Origin: Papilionanthe hookeriana x Papilionanthe teres
Taxonomy: Eukaryota; Streptophyta; Magnoliopsida; Asparagales; Orchidaceae
Assembly: GCA_022702705.1 (NCBI GenBank)
Contig: CM040430.1
Span: 14,579,310-14,643,309 of the forward strand
Length of the DNA stretch: 64,000 nucleotides
Direction of reading: 5' to 3'
Made by a program: the position numbers and the translations under genes
The notes under the pieces: generated by a model
What the model was told of the DNA's origin: nothing
Database searches by the model: none
What the model saw: only the letters and a program-made list of their open reading frames with translations
In this document: one piece after another, positions 47,901 through 58,612 of the stretch
How positions within the stretch are numbered: the first letter of the stretch is position 1
Layout of the letters: every line of letters begins with the position of its first letter

Positions 47901-48990
47901 GATACTTCTTACACATTTAAAGTATGCCTTTTTAGAAAACTCATACACACTACCTGTTATAATATCCTCAGACTTAATTGAAGATCAAGAAGAAAAATTA
48001 ATAGAAACTTTGAGAAATTATAAGAAAGCATTTGGATGAACATTAGAAGATATTAAAAGTATCAACCTTTCAATTTTATGCATAAAATTTTAATGGAAGA
48101 TAATCATATGACAAGGGCAGATCCTTAAAGGAGATTAATCCAATCATAAAAGAAAAGAAATTTTAAAGTGGTTAAATTCTGGAATCATTTATCCTATTTA
48201 TGACAGTGCTTGAGTTAGTCTGATTTACTGCATTTCTAGCAAAGCAGGAGTGACCATAGCTGTAAATGAATAGAATGAATTAATTCTAACAAGACAAGTT
48301 ACTGGGTGACGAATTTGTATTAATTATAGAAAATTAAATCTTGCCACAATGAAAGATCACTTTCTTATACCTTTTCTATACCAAATGTTGAATAAGCTAG
48401 CTAGGCATAGATATTTTTATTTTTTGGATGGATATTTAGGATTTCATCAGATACTTATAGCTCATGAGGATCAAGAGAAGACAACATTTAAAAGTCCTTA
48501 TTAAACATTTACATTTAGAAGAATGTCATTTAGTTTATGCATTGCACCTGTAACTTTTCAAATGTGCATGATGTTAATTTTATGTAATTTAATTGAAATA
48601 AGAATTGAAGTTTTCATGGATGACATTTCAGTTTTTTGAACCTCTTTTGGTTCTTGTTTAGATCATTTAGTGAGAGTTTTAAAACGTAGTGAAGAAATCT
48701 CAATTAGGAAAAATGTCAATTTATGGTTGCAGGTGGAATTGTTTCAGAGAATAAAATTTCTGAAAATTGTATGAAATTAGATCCAGCTAAAGTACAAGTT
48801 ATTACTAAACCACCTCCTCCTACTACAGTGAGAGGAGTTAGGAGTTTTCTATGATATTTTGGATTTTATAGGCAATATATGAAAGACGTTTCAAAAACCA
48901 TAAAGCATCTATGTCATCATTTAGAAAATATGTAATTTTTTATTTCAACCAGGACTACCAACATACCTTCAATTTATTAAAGGAAAAAGT
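47901..48990 (+). pseudogene. Element B reverse transcriptase
   Basis: The linker 'LTHLKYAFLENSYTLPVII' lies near 47910-47970. RT blocks 'RICINYRKLNLAT' (48310), 'FLDGYLGFHQI' (48420), and the active site 'VFMDDISVF' (48612-48640) with both aspartates kept, follow. 'GVRSFL' lies near 48832. Stops and frameshifts occur throughout, for instance straight after FMDDISVF. The order and sequence are Ty3/gypsy, Athila lineage. Confidence 0.88.
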
Positions 48991-49500
48991 TAATCACCGT
49001 ATCTATTATTGTTTCACATGATTGAGAAAAACCATTTGAAATTAACGTGTGATGCGAGTGATTATACTATTGGGGCTATGTTAGGGCAAAATATGATAAT
49101 ATTTTTAAAGTTATATACTATGTCAGTAAAACTTTTACTGAAGCTCAGAATAATTATACAACTACTGAAAATGAATTATTGGCAATAATATATGGTTTTA
49201 ATAAATTTAGACCTTACCTAATTGGAACAAAATGTATATGTCATACCGATCATTATGGGATTAAATATCTTATACATAAGAAGGATGTTAAACCAAGACT
49301 TATTAAATCGGTCCTTTTGATGAAAGAATTTACTTTCAAGGTAATTGATAGGAAAGGATCTGATCATCAAATTGATAATCATTTATCAAGGCTAGAGCTA
49401 GAAAAGTTTTATAATTTTAAAACTGAAATCAATGAATATTTTTCTGATGAAAAATTATACGCTGTTATTGAGTGGTGTGTTCCGTGATATGCTGATATAC
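48991..49500 (+). pseudogene. Element B RNase H
   Basis: 'KLTCDASDYTIGAMLGQN' (about 49035-49090) carries the first catalytic Asp. The 102-codon open stretch 49179-49487 contains 'CHTDHYGIKYLIHKKDVKPR', 'DRKGSDHQIDNHLSRLELEK' and 'DEKLYAVIEW'. It is directly downstream of RT and upstream of integrase, as in element A. Confidence 0.88.
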
Positions 49501-50770
49501 TTAATTTTATAGTAAGTGGTATTGTACCTGTCGGATTAACATATCAACAACGGAAAAAAATTATATATGATACCAAATCTTACTTTTAGGATGACCCTTA
49601 TTTACATATGAATGTAAGGATCGAGTTATTTAGAGATGTGTACCATTTGAAGAAAGCCAAGAAATTATTCAAAATGCCATGATTCAGAATTTGGGGGACA
49701 TTTTGGAGTCGATACAACTACATTTAAGATCTTACCTCTGGATTTTGTTGGCCTACTTTATTTAGGGATGTTAATATTTATGTAAAGACATGTGATAGAT
49801 GTTAGCGGGTAACCAATATTTCTAAAAGGAATGAAATGTCCCTAAATTTTACTATAGAAGTTGAAATTTTTGATGTATGAGGTTTGGATTCTATGTGATC
49901 ATTTATACCATATTCAAGAAATCTGTATATTTTAATTACTGTGAATTACGTTTCTAAGTGGATTGAAACAGTTGCTTTACCCTATTATGATGATAAAAGT
50001 ATTGCTTTAAAGAAAAATAGTTTTAGCAGATTTGGAATGTCAAGAGTAATCATTATAGATGTGGGAAATCATTTTAAAAATAAAGAATTGAAACATTAAT
50101 ACAAAAATTTAGAATTAAACATAGAATTGTCACAGTTTATCATCCTCATACCAGTGATGTAACAGAAGTTTCTAATCGTAAAATTAAAAGAATATTGGAA
50201 AAAAAATATTAATCATAACAGAAAGAGTTGGTCTACTAGACTTGATTATGCATTATGGGCCTATAGGTCTGCATATAAAATTCCTATTGGTATGTCATCA
50301 TATATGCTCATATTTGGAAAGACGTGTAATTTGCTAGTTGAACTCGAGCAAAAAGCTTACTGAGCTGTAAAGGAATTTAATTATAATTTAAAAGATGTTC
50401 GTGAGAAACGATTATTTCAATTAAATAAGCTTGAGAAAATCAGAAATGAATCTTATGAGAATGTAAAAATTTATAAGGAAAAAATAAAAATTTGGCATGA
50501 TAGAAAGATTTAAGAAAAGAGTTTTGAACATGGACAAAAAATTTTACTTTATAATACAATATTGAAATTATTTCCAAAAAAAACTTAAATCCAGTTTGTT
50601 GGGATCATTTATTGTAATGAAAGTCTATCCATACGATGTTGTGGATATTAAATATTCAAAAATTGAAAGAATATTTAAAGTAAACGAACACAGACTCAAA
50701 CCTTACATTGGTGGAAGCAGGCCTATATTTGATGAATTCCTAATGTTGGGTTCAACCAATGTTAAACATT
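49501..50770 (+). pseudogene. Element B integrase
   Basis: An N-terminal zinc-domain trace 'FGGHFGVDTTTFK' lies near 49690. Core pieces are 'GLDSM' (49884), where the first catalytic Asp is kept, 'IIDVGNHFKN' (50060), where TDGG has become DVGN, and 'ALWAYRSAYKIPIGMSSYML' (50250-50310). The C-terminal 'LNKLEKIRNESYENVKIYKE' lies near 50425-50480. Multiple frameshifts occur. A long decayed region around 50090-50210 contains the position of the catalytic Glu. Confidence 0.85.
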
Positions 50771-50779
50771 AGGTATGTC

Positions 50780-50823
50780 AGCCGACGACGTTAAACGAAG
50801 CGCTTCATGGGAGGCAACCCATG
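50780..50823 (+). promoter_or_regulatory. Conserved post-integrase motif with hairpin, element B
   Basis: GCCGACGACGTTAAACGAAG, then CGCTTC, then the perfect hairpin CATGGG-aggcaa-CCCATG (50806-50823). The motif is nearly identical to that of element A although the neighbouring coding sequence is far more diverged, and the outer stem pair differs in a pairing-preserving way. It marks the border between pol and the 3' ORFs. Confidence 0.7.
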
Positions 50824-51258
50824 GTTATCTATATGGATTGATTTTCGTTGTTTATTGTGGTAAAGTTTTATAGTTGTGTGGTTTTGTTGAAAATATTATG
50901 TTTTAATGAGACCTACATGATGAGAAGAAGCACATAACACTAATATAATGACCTATATGAGGGTTGGGACTGTTATTTGGACCTTAAGCGAGGAAGTGCT
51001 AATTCTAGCACTAGCACCTAGGCACCTAAACCTGACGCCTAAGCACCCATTTATAGAAAACTCGGTGCCAAAGTGCCCAGTTATAGAAAGCTCAGTGCCT
51101 AAGCGCTTAGACCGACACTAGGCGCGAGAGTACGGGAATTCGCAATAAACCGTACCTAGCAGTCCTACTTGCTTCTTCCCCTTTAAAACTCCCATATACT
51201 TGCATAAAGATCATAAGGAGTGATTACTTTTACATTTTGGAGTATTTGGGAGGATTTC
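50824..51258 (+). other. Leader upstream of ORFa in element B, with GC-motif cluster
   Basis: No ORF is supported. Within 50990-51130, words such as 'gcacctaggcacctaa', 'gacgcctaagcaccc', 'gtgcctaagcgcttag' and 'actaggcgcgag' are packed together. An 'ttatagaaa.ctc.gtgcc' unit repeats there, and a TATA-like 'ctttaaaactcccatatac' lies near 51180. Confidence 0.65.
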
Positions 51259-52413
51259 ATGGCATCTAGAACTATGGGGAGCAAAGGCAATGGAGTTTTT
51301 GATAGAAAGAAGTTCATCAACGAAGAAGTGCAAAACTACGGCAATGGATTTCTTTTGTTGAATAATTGATTAATGAATGATGATTTATTTCACCTGGTGG
51401 TCAAGTGGAAGCGGTAATTACTCAAAGATGTTGGGAAGTGTTCTGTTACAGTACTGTTGCTGCTATTATTTTTGTCGTTAAGGAGTTTTACACTAATCTT
51501 CCAGAATTTCATCAAGGCTTAATCTTTGTTAGAGGCAAGTTGGTACCATTCAATCTTCCTGTATCAACGAATTATTTCTTGTGAAGATTGTTTCTATATG
51601 TAGTTATGCCAATTTTGCCCCAACCAAAGACAAATTGGAAAAAAATTTCAAATTCCTTATTGATAATGAAGGAACTTGGAGAATGAGGAGTGAATTGAGT
51701 TTTTCTGCTTTAAAGTTAAACTTACCCTCAATATCTTGGCATTTCTTCATTGCTGCCAAGTAGCTTCCTACCACAAACCTAAGGAAAGTAACTAAGGAAG
51801 TGCTATTCTCAACTATTGCATTCAGACTGGTAAGCCTATTGATCAAGGAGCGTTGATTATTTGATCCATGATTGGATTTTCTTTGAATAGACCTACTACA
51901 GGGCTATGACATCCGGCTGTTATCTTTTCTCTGTGTAGTCAAGCCCAAGTACCATACGAGAATTGGGATAATATACTTTTGCCTTGGAAGCCCACGGACC
52001 AATTCGTTATGATGTGTGACAACATCGCTATTCTAACACTGTAGGGTGGTAGATCTTATATGGACCAGTCTTCTTCTCACTCCTCCATAGCAACGTCACA
52101 ACCTCAACGAGTTGCTAGTATTAAAGGTATGATAGAAAATATTATGAAGATAGAGGAGAGAATGATGATCATTCAAACTAGAAATAGCAACTTCTTTAAT
52201 CAATTTGACCATCTGGACTGGAAGATTAAGCTTCAAGCAGATCATGTTGCAAATTTCCAGGAGGCACAAGTAAGGATGTATCAGAAAAACAAGTGAATCG
52301 AAGATGATTCTATACAAGAATTTCCTCACTGTCCTTTTTATAATATGTATGTGCACCACCAGTCGATGAGAGAGATTATAGAGGAGAATAATGTTAATGA
52401 AGATAGCGAGTAG
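51259..52413 (+). pseudogene. Element B ORFa: putative plant transposon protein-like
   Basis: ATG at 51259 opens 'MASRTMGSKGNGVFDRKKFI', the typical start of this family. Later blocks are 'CWEVFCYSTVAAIIFVVKEF' after frame correction near 51430, 'IFVRGKLVPFNLP' near 51525, and 'NEGTWRMRSELSFSALKL' (51665-51720). 'FFIAAK' follows, then 'YENWDNILLPWKPTDQF' near 51958-52010, matching the 'LLHPLKPI' block of ORFb. A coiled-coil-like 'MIENIMKIEERMMIIQT' (52125-52180) lies before an acidic end (EENNVNEDSE). Stops are scattered. Its biochemical role is unknown; it occupies the env-like position. Confidence 0.7.
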
Positions 52414-53318
52414 TGGCTGTTATGTGCTAAACTCTGATATATAAGTGTTTATGTTTATGTGTTGAACTTTGATTTGTAGGTGTCTAAGTGTCTGTGTTTT
52501 GATTTGCCTAATTTTTGTACCTGCTTATTAATTTATGAAGGATCTATGTTTGATTGTTTGTTTAAAAACCAATGTATTTGATTAAGTGATAGTTTGTTGT
52601 GTTTGTTAATATGTGTATTTCTTAGTGTGCTTTATCTATAATTGTGTGTCAACATGTTTAGGTTGATTGATTTGCTAGGATTGTTCTTAGTTGAGGGTCG
52701 AGTGTTTGTGCAAACGAAAGATGGGAGAAGTTTGAAAGACGATAAATTATCAAAATAAATGTTGAATCGAGTAAATTAGGGTCCGGAACCTTTAGTGTAT
52801 GGTATTTATGTTTAAAAAATACAAAATTGCAAAATTAAGCATAGGCGCCTATGCACCGAAACCTAGCGCCTAAGCGCCACTATCTCAAGAGCAGGGCGCC
52901 TAAATGCCAAGGTCGGACGCTTAGGCACCAAACCAGCTGAATCGCCGGTTTACTCCCTAAAATCACAAAAATGGCCTGTTTTACGCATTTTTTCTTCTTG
53001 ATCTTCTTCTTCCTCCCCCAACATATATCAGTGCTTCCCTAGAGCTTCTCTTACATAGCTAAATTTAGTTATTTTTGGCCTAAAAACTTCAGATGTCTTC
53101 TTCTCCGGGTAAGATTCATCTCTACACCTTACGATTTTTGGTTTTAGGCTTGGATTTCTTTGGCATTGTGAAAATTTTCGGACTTTTAGGCAAATTTATA
53201 GAGACGAGAAAGGAATCCATGGAAATAGCTTATTTAGAATTAAATATTTATTTTGGAGGCTTATAAAACTTTGATTTAGATTAATTTCTTCTTTCATTTA
53301 CTTTTTCAAGAATTTGAA
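52414..53318 (+). other. Leader between ORFa and ORFb of element B
   Basis: Non-coding. A GC-motif cluster at 52840-52940 ('ataggcgcctatgcacc', 'agcgcctaagcgccac', 'gggcgcctaaatgcc', 'gacgcttaggcacc') is followed by a pyrimidine-rich run 'cttcttgatcttcttcttcc' (about 52993) and a probable intron. Confidence 0.65.
53109..53310 (+). other. Possible intron just upstream of element B ORFb
   Basis: Donor 'CCGG|GTAAGATT' at 53109 and acceptor 'TACTTTTTCAAG|AATTTG' at 53310, 8 nt before the ATG. Length is 202 nt, with a T-rich acceptor tract. Element A has the same arrangement (209 nt). Prediction only. Confidence 0.45.
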
Positions 53319-54436
53319 ATGGCTCCTAAAACTAAAAGAGGAAAGGGGAAGGAAATCTATGATCATAAGAAATTCATGAGTTTGAAAGCACAGGAGTGAT
53401 ATAATGAGACATTAATCTCGAAGAAACATATAACATAACAAAGTTTTCTTAACCCTGGGGTAGTAGGAAAGTTTGATAGTTTGCAAACATTGGGAGACGT
53501 TTTGCTACACGACCGCTATAGCAATGATTTCCATTGTGCATGAATTCTACGCTTACCTCCCGGATGCATCTGACGTTGAAGTCTTTGTTAGGGAGAGACA
53601 AGTTGAATTTACCCCTTCCCGCATCAACTCTTATTATAAGTTAAGTGACATCCCAAATTGCTTTACTCATCATTTGAGCCTACTTAGTCACAATTGGATG
53701 AGATTAAGTGTTTTAGACTAACGGAAGAGGAACGTGGAAAATAAAAAATGATCACAAGGTAAATTTTTTGTCCTTTATGCTGAATGCACCGTCTAAGGCA
53801 TGACACTATTTCATTTCTGCTCGACTTCTACAAACAAACCATTTGAGTGAAGTAACACTATTGCATACTAAGGATAAAACCTATTGATATTTTCTCTCTC
53901 ATCTGCAAGTCTATTATCAATTATGCCATAGGAAGTACTACAACGGGATTAGGATAACCTGCACTCATTTTCTCATTATGCCAACAATCAGGAGTAAGCA
54001 TTGAGATTTGGGAGAAATTACTTCATCCTTTAAAGCCAATTAGAAAATCTAATGTGCATTTATATGAGAAGCACACTATATTTGGTACTGGAGCCCGAGC
54101 TTCAGATATTCCCTCTACTTCTGCTTCTAGGACTTCTACCTCTAGTGCTGCAACTCCACCTCCTTCTACTTTGGACGAACTTCATTATCATTATCAGGAG
54201 ATACAAGATGATATATCATATGTACATAGTCAAGTACAAAATATTGATGACATTTGGAACACTTTCTCTTATCTAAAGTGGAAAAGTTATTATGAGGCAT
54301 AATTTTAACTTTTATGGTGAGTTTTCTTAAAGGAGATAAGACTGTAGAATTTCCATCATGTCCAGATTATATGAGGTTTGAATGTTGCAATCGCATGGAA
54401 GAAAATGATGATGAAGATGAAGATGATGAGGAGTAG
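53319..54436 (+). pseudogene. Element B ORFb: putative plant transposon protein-like
   Basis: ATG at 53319 opens 'MAPKTKRGKGKEIYDHKKFM', a family-typical start, then a stop at codon 27. Further blocks: 'HEFYAYLPDASDVEVFVRER' (53540-53600), 'NSYYKLSDI', 'IWEKLLHPLKPIRKSNVHLY' (54005-54065), and a Ser/Thr-rich linker (54090-54170). A coiled-coil-like 'YHYQEIQDDISYVHSQVQNI' follows, then an acidic C-terminus (DDEDEDDEE) ending at 54436. It is related to ORFa just upstream and to ORFb of element A. Several stops and frameshifts are present. Confidence 0.75.
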
Positions 54437-55684
54437 TCATTATGAGTTTGAGTGTACTTATTTTTCTTAGATGTGTATTACTTTGTTATTCTGCTTTTAG
54501 TCACTTGGTTGTACTGAATTTTATGTTGTTTGTTACTACAGTTTTGAGGATTATGTAGTTCTTATTTTTATTGTCTACTTGTGTGTTAGAGTAATCCTTT
54601 ACGTAACAAATCTTTATGTTATATTTGTTTACTTGAGAGTTACTTTCTGCTACACACCTATTCTTTACTGTTTATACCTGTATATTTTTCATGTTTAGAA
54701 CCCTTGATAAAAAATATTTTAGAAAATTTTCTTTCTACCTATATTTCTGCATTAAATGTTTTAAATTGTTTAAAATTTTAAGTATGGGGGAGAGAGAAAA
54801 ACTTTTAAAAACTAAGCTTTATTTTTCCTTAATAGACTAAATTTAAAAACTATTTTGAAATAGCATATGGTATGTGGTGTTATCTTTAGAACACTATTTT
54901 TTTATGCTATGAATGTTATAGTAGACTTAAGTTAACATTTTTAGTGATAAGAGGTAGTTCTAGAATTATGATATTTAGTATAAAAGAATAGGAATATGCT
55001 TTTACTGTTTTTAGTAAAAAAAAAATATTTTTGAGACACTAGGAATCTTAGATTTACATCTTCAAAAGAATTGAAATTCCATAAAAAATCATTTTATACT
55101 AATACACATTATCTAGTAAAGAAATGTCAGAAGTTTTTAACTTTAAGAGAATGATAGTGAAGTTCAAAATTATTAAAGATTGATTCAAATATAATAATCC
55201 TCACTTATAAAAAAAAGGATTGAAAATGTTCTTTAAAAAAACGAAAAGCAAGAAAAAATCAAAAGAAAAGAAATTAGAAAATAATGGAATGTGAGGAGAA
55301 TTTTGAGGAAAAACCTAATTAAAAATTAACTTCACTTGAAAGGGAAGGAACTTATTTTCAATGTATTAGTCAAATCTTAATTTTAAATGTATTAGTCAAA
55401 TCTTTGTTAATAGAGTCCTTATATAATGTTAACTTTATATTCTTCTAGGATTCTTAAGTCTGACCAATTACAAATATTTTTGAAATGAATAGAAAATCAA
55501 AATTCCTAACCTGCTTACTAGATATTCTTATACCCTAGTTATAGCCTGAGTTATTGAAATTTATTCTAAAGTTATACTATCACATTTATGGGGCAATAGT
55601 ATAGGAATCTTTAATAAAACCCATAGCCATAAGTTAAAGCATTTACTTTATAAAATAGGAGAGTTACTTGAGGACAAGTAACAG
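54437..55684 (+). other. AT-rich 3' untranslated stretch of element B
   Basis: No ORF of a known family. Composition and position match 8785-10259 of element A. Confidence 0.65.
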
Positions 55685-55701
55685 TGAAGTTTGGGACATT
55701 T
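55685..55701 (+). other. Polypurine tract of element B
   Basis: 'gaagtttgggacattt' immediately precedes the 3' LTR terminus TGACATGCC. Element A has the counterpart at 8766-8784. Confidence 0.7.
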
Positions 55702-57311
55702 TGACATGCCTAAAAATGTGTTATTTTTATATACAATGTATGCTCATTTTTAATGATATTGCACTTTCGGAGCAAAACGAGGTCAAATGGAGCAAAGGAG
55801 GACAAAGTGAACTGGTGCATAGGCGCCAGCTTCTAGCACCTAAGCATTAGACCCTTACATGAAAATAGAAAGCCCGACGCCATGGCGCCATGAATTGGTG
55901 CCTAAGCTCTAGGTAGTTATTTCAATCTTATAGAAGAATGAAGCCTAAGCGTCACAATTGGGCACCTAGGTGCTAGAATCAGTATTTGTTAGTATGCATT
56001 AAATTTGGACGAATTGTGAAGGGTCATCCGAGGTGACTCTTGGAGATTTGAAGGATTATTTTAAGCGAGTTTATTGGTGCCTAAAGATGCTCTTTGAACT
56101 CACTCTGAGACTCTTAGGTGTGTGAGTGAAACACCCATTGGTGTGGTGTCTCTTACTGTAGAGTGTGTAGAGGGGTAGAATTATTCAAAAGAACTTCAGA
56201 AAATTTACTTGGGGAGGAGTTTGAGATAAGTGTTTTGTATTTTGTTTGTGTTTTATTTAAGTTTAATTGTGTAAAACTGCTTTTATTTATGTGTTGTTGT
56301 TTTGTCCCCATGAAATCTGAGTAGTTTTCTTTATCTTTCTCCTTGTGATGAGAAATAATCTTGTGTAGGATTAGAATTGTTTAGCATTTCTTCTATTTAT
56401 ATTTGTGATGTTTCATTACTTTATAGTTAATTTACTTATATAATCTGACCAATTGTTAAGTTAAAACCTGTTGTGAACCATAATGACTTGGGAGAGCTAT
56501 GAATTCTTCAACTAATAAGAATCACATTGCACTATTTGGTGACGGAAAAGTAGCTCATAAGTGCAAATAAATAGGGAGATAAGTTTGATCGGTGTAGATT
56601 GATGATTCCAGGGTGACAGACTAGAACCTTAACTAATTTAATCTAGTGTTTGGAAACTAAAGCATGGTTAGCCAAATTGAAGGCTTACGTGGGTACTCTA
56701 GAATGACAGGCTAAAATCTACCCAACATAACCAAGGAATTAGGAAATTAAGTTTAGATTAGTCAATGTTCTTTATGCACTTGGAAGAGGGTAAAGAATAA
56801 TTATGCTACTATTTTTCATAAAAACTATATTTAAATTTATAAATATTTGATTCCTACACTGATTACAATCTCATTGCAAGAAAGATATTTTTCCATACAA
56901 TTTGAACTTCTCTACATATAGCTAGTTTAGAAACATTTAACATTTTCTTTAAGTTCAGAAATAGAATTTTTTGATATTAATTACTCACACATATAATTTG
57001 ACCTTAATTCCTAGATAAGTTACCTGCAGCTTAATTAGAATTTTATTGAGTCTATAAAAAGAGTTTTTCCTTCTTTATGGGATTGATACTTGGGGACTAA
57101 GAGAAAGTCCTATATTACTTGAAAGATATGTGCACTTGCATTTTGATCATAGTCAAATTTTAAAATTAATAATACCAACATCACTAGGAGTAGCTGCTTT
57201 AAATTCATAAAATTTTATTATCAACACAGGAATTAGCGGTTAAGTCAATTAGCATTGTTGCCCGAGTTTTAAATTGAAGAAATTACACACGCACATAAAG
57301 TAAGCGGTTCA
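55702..57311 (+). mobile_element. 3' LTR of Athila-type element B
   Basis: It starts TGACATGCCTAAAAATGTG and aligns with the 5' LTR along its length. Near the end, 'caattagcattgttgcccga' (57248-57267) is a PBS-like relic absent from the 5' copy. It ends about 'taagcggttca' at 57311, followed by TAT integrase sequence. Visible differences between the LTRs, including several indels, show that the insertion is old. Confidence 0.88.
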
Positions 57312-57975
57312 AGTCCCCTACATTTGTGACATCCAAAAATCGATGCTAACAGTGCTACCAAGAGGATGAACTAAAGTTCACATTAGTTCATCACCCATAG
57401 ACAAATGAATAAGTAGGGGTAGCTAATAAAATAATTTTGAACCTGTTAAGAAATAAAGTTGAAGGGTCAAAAGAAAAGTGGGCAGATTTACTTCTATTTC
57501 TCCTTTGGGCTATCCGAATGACACCTTCATTAGAGACTGATTGAACTCTTTTTAATTTAACACACATAATGAAAGCAGTATTACCAGTCGAACATAATAA
57601 TTATATTTAGAGAGTTGTCACTATCTTAGTGTTTGATGGAGACAACTTGACCGGGTGGAAAGAAGACAATGACAAAGGAGTTCAACTCACACTCGATTTG
57701 GCTGAGGGAAAATGAACGGACACTGCCTTTCATCAAGAAGTCAAAAGATGCACCACATTGTACTTCAACAGACAAGTCTGAGAAAAAAAAATTTTCCACA
57801 AGAGATTTGGTTTTAAAGAGAGTTGATCCAACCGCTTGAGGTCAGGCAGTCAGGAAATTAGACCTAACTTGGAATGGACCATGCATCACTAGCCAACAAG
57901 TTTCTCATGGGACCTATAAACTAAAGATCTTCAGTAAAGAATCTCCCAGGACATGGAGTGGAGGTGACTTGAAGA
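57312..57975 (+). pseudogene. TAT-type integrase C-terminal half
   Basis: The late core aligns: 'FTLVHHP' then 'VGVANKIILNLLRNKVEGSK' (57378-57470), where the catalytic Glu of the usual 'QVEVANR' has become Gly. 'KWADLLLFLLWAIRMTPSLE' and 'LTHIMKAVLPVEHNN' follow. The C-terminal domain reads 'LDLTWNGPC' near 57862 and 'SPRTWSGGDLKKLF' near 57945. Upstream integrase and RT of this element are absent. This piece fits the 3' part of the same TAT element whose gag lies at 29753. Confidence 0.7.
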
Positions 57976-58182
57976 AATTATTTTCTTGAAAAAAAATATT
58001 TCATGGATCAACGTTTTATTACTCAAGGTAATGCTGTTTTAAAATATTTTTAATTCTATATTCTCTCAATGTAAGATATCTTTTGAAAATATTTTATATA
58101 ATTGTCTGAAATAGCACCCTGAAGGATTTGAAAAATTTTTAACACTCGGACAACACAAAATGACTGAAAAGGTTAACAGTAA

Positions 58183-58440
58183 AAGGCCCTCCTATGCATG
58201 AGTGAAAGACTCTCTTATAGATGAGCGAATGACTCTTCATTGGATGAGTGAAAAACTCTTCCATGGGAAGAGCAAAGGACTCTCCTATGAGACAAGCGAA
58301 AGACTCTCCTATGGGACGAGTGAAGGACTCCTCTATGGACAAGTAAAAGACTTTCTTATGGGACAACCGAAAGTCTCTCCTAGGGGACGAGCGAAAGACC
58401 CTCCAATAGGACAAACGAAAAACTCTCCAATAGGATTAAT
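58183..58440. repeat. 24-bp minisatellite, about ten copies
   Basis: Units of the form 'ctcctatgggacgagcgaaagact' repeat with drift from 58183 to 58440. The period of 24 bp keeps both strands open, giving octapeptide repeats (minus strand 'IGESFA..'). It lies between pol and the 3' LTR of the TAT element, a region known in this lineage to breed tandem repeats. The 82- and 91-codon open frames here are repeat artefacts. Confidence 0.92.
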
Positions 58441-58612
58441 AAAATGCTAGTAAAGAATAAATCATGTATATAAGGCGTTTATAAGAATAAAATTGATCAT
58501 AAATAAATAAGACCGACACAAGGACTTTCATTAGTCTGGAAACATTCTTACAAATTTCCTTTCACAAACTATCAACACAAAAACATAGAAATATTTACAA
58601 AGTAAAAGATAT

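Noticed and set aside
58202..58450. 82-codon ORF with octapeptide repeats
   Set aside because: It is the 24-bp minisatellite read in one frame; the opposite strand is equally open.
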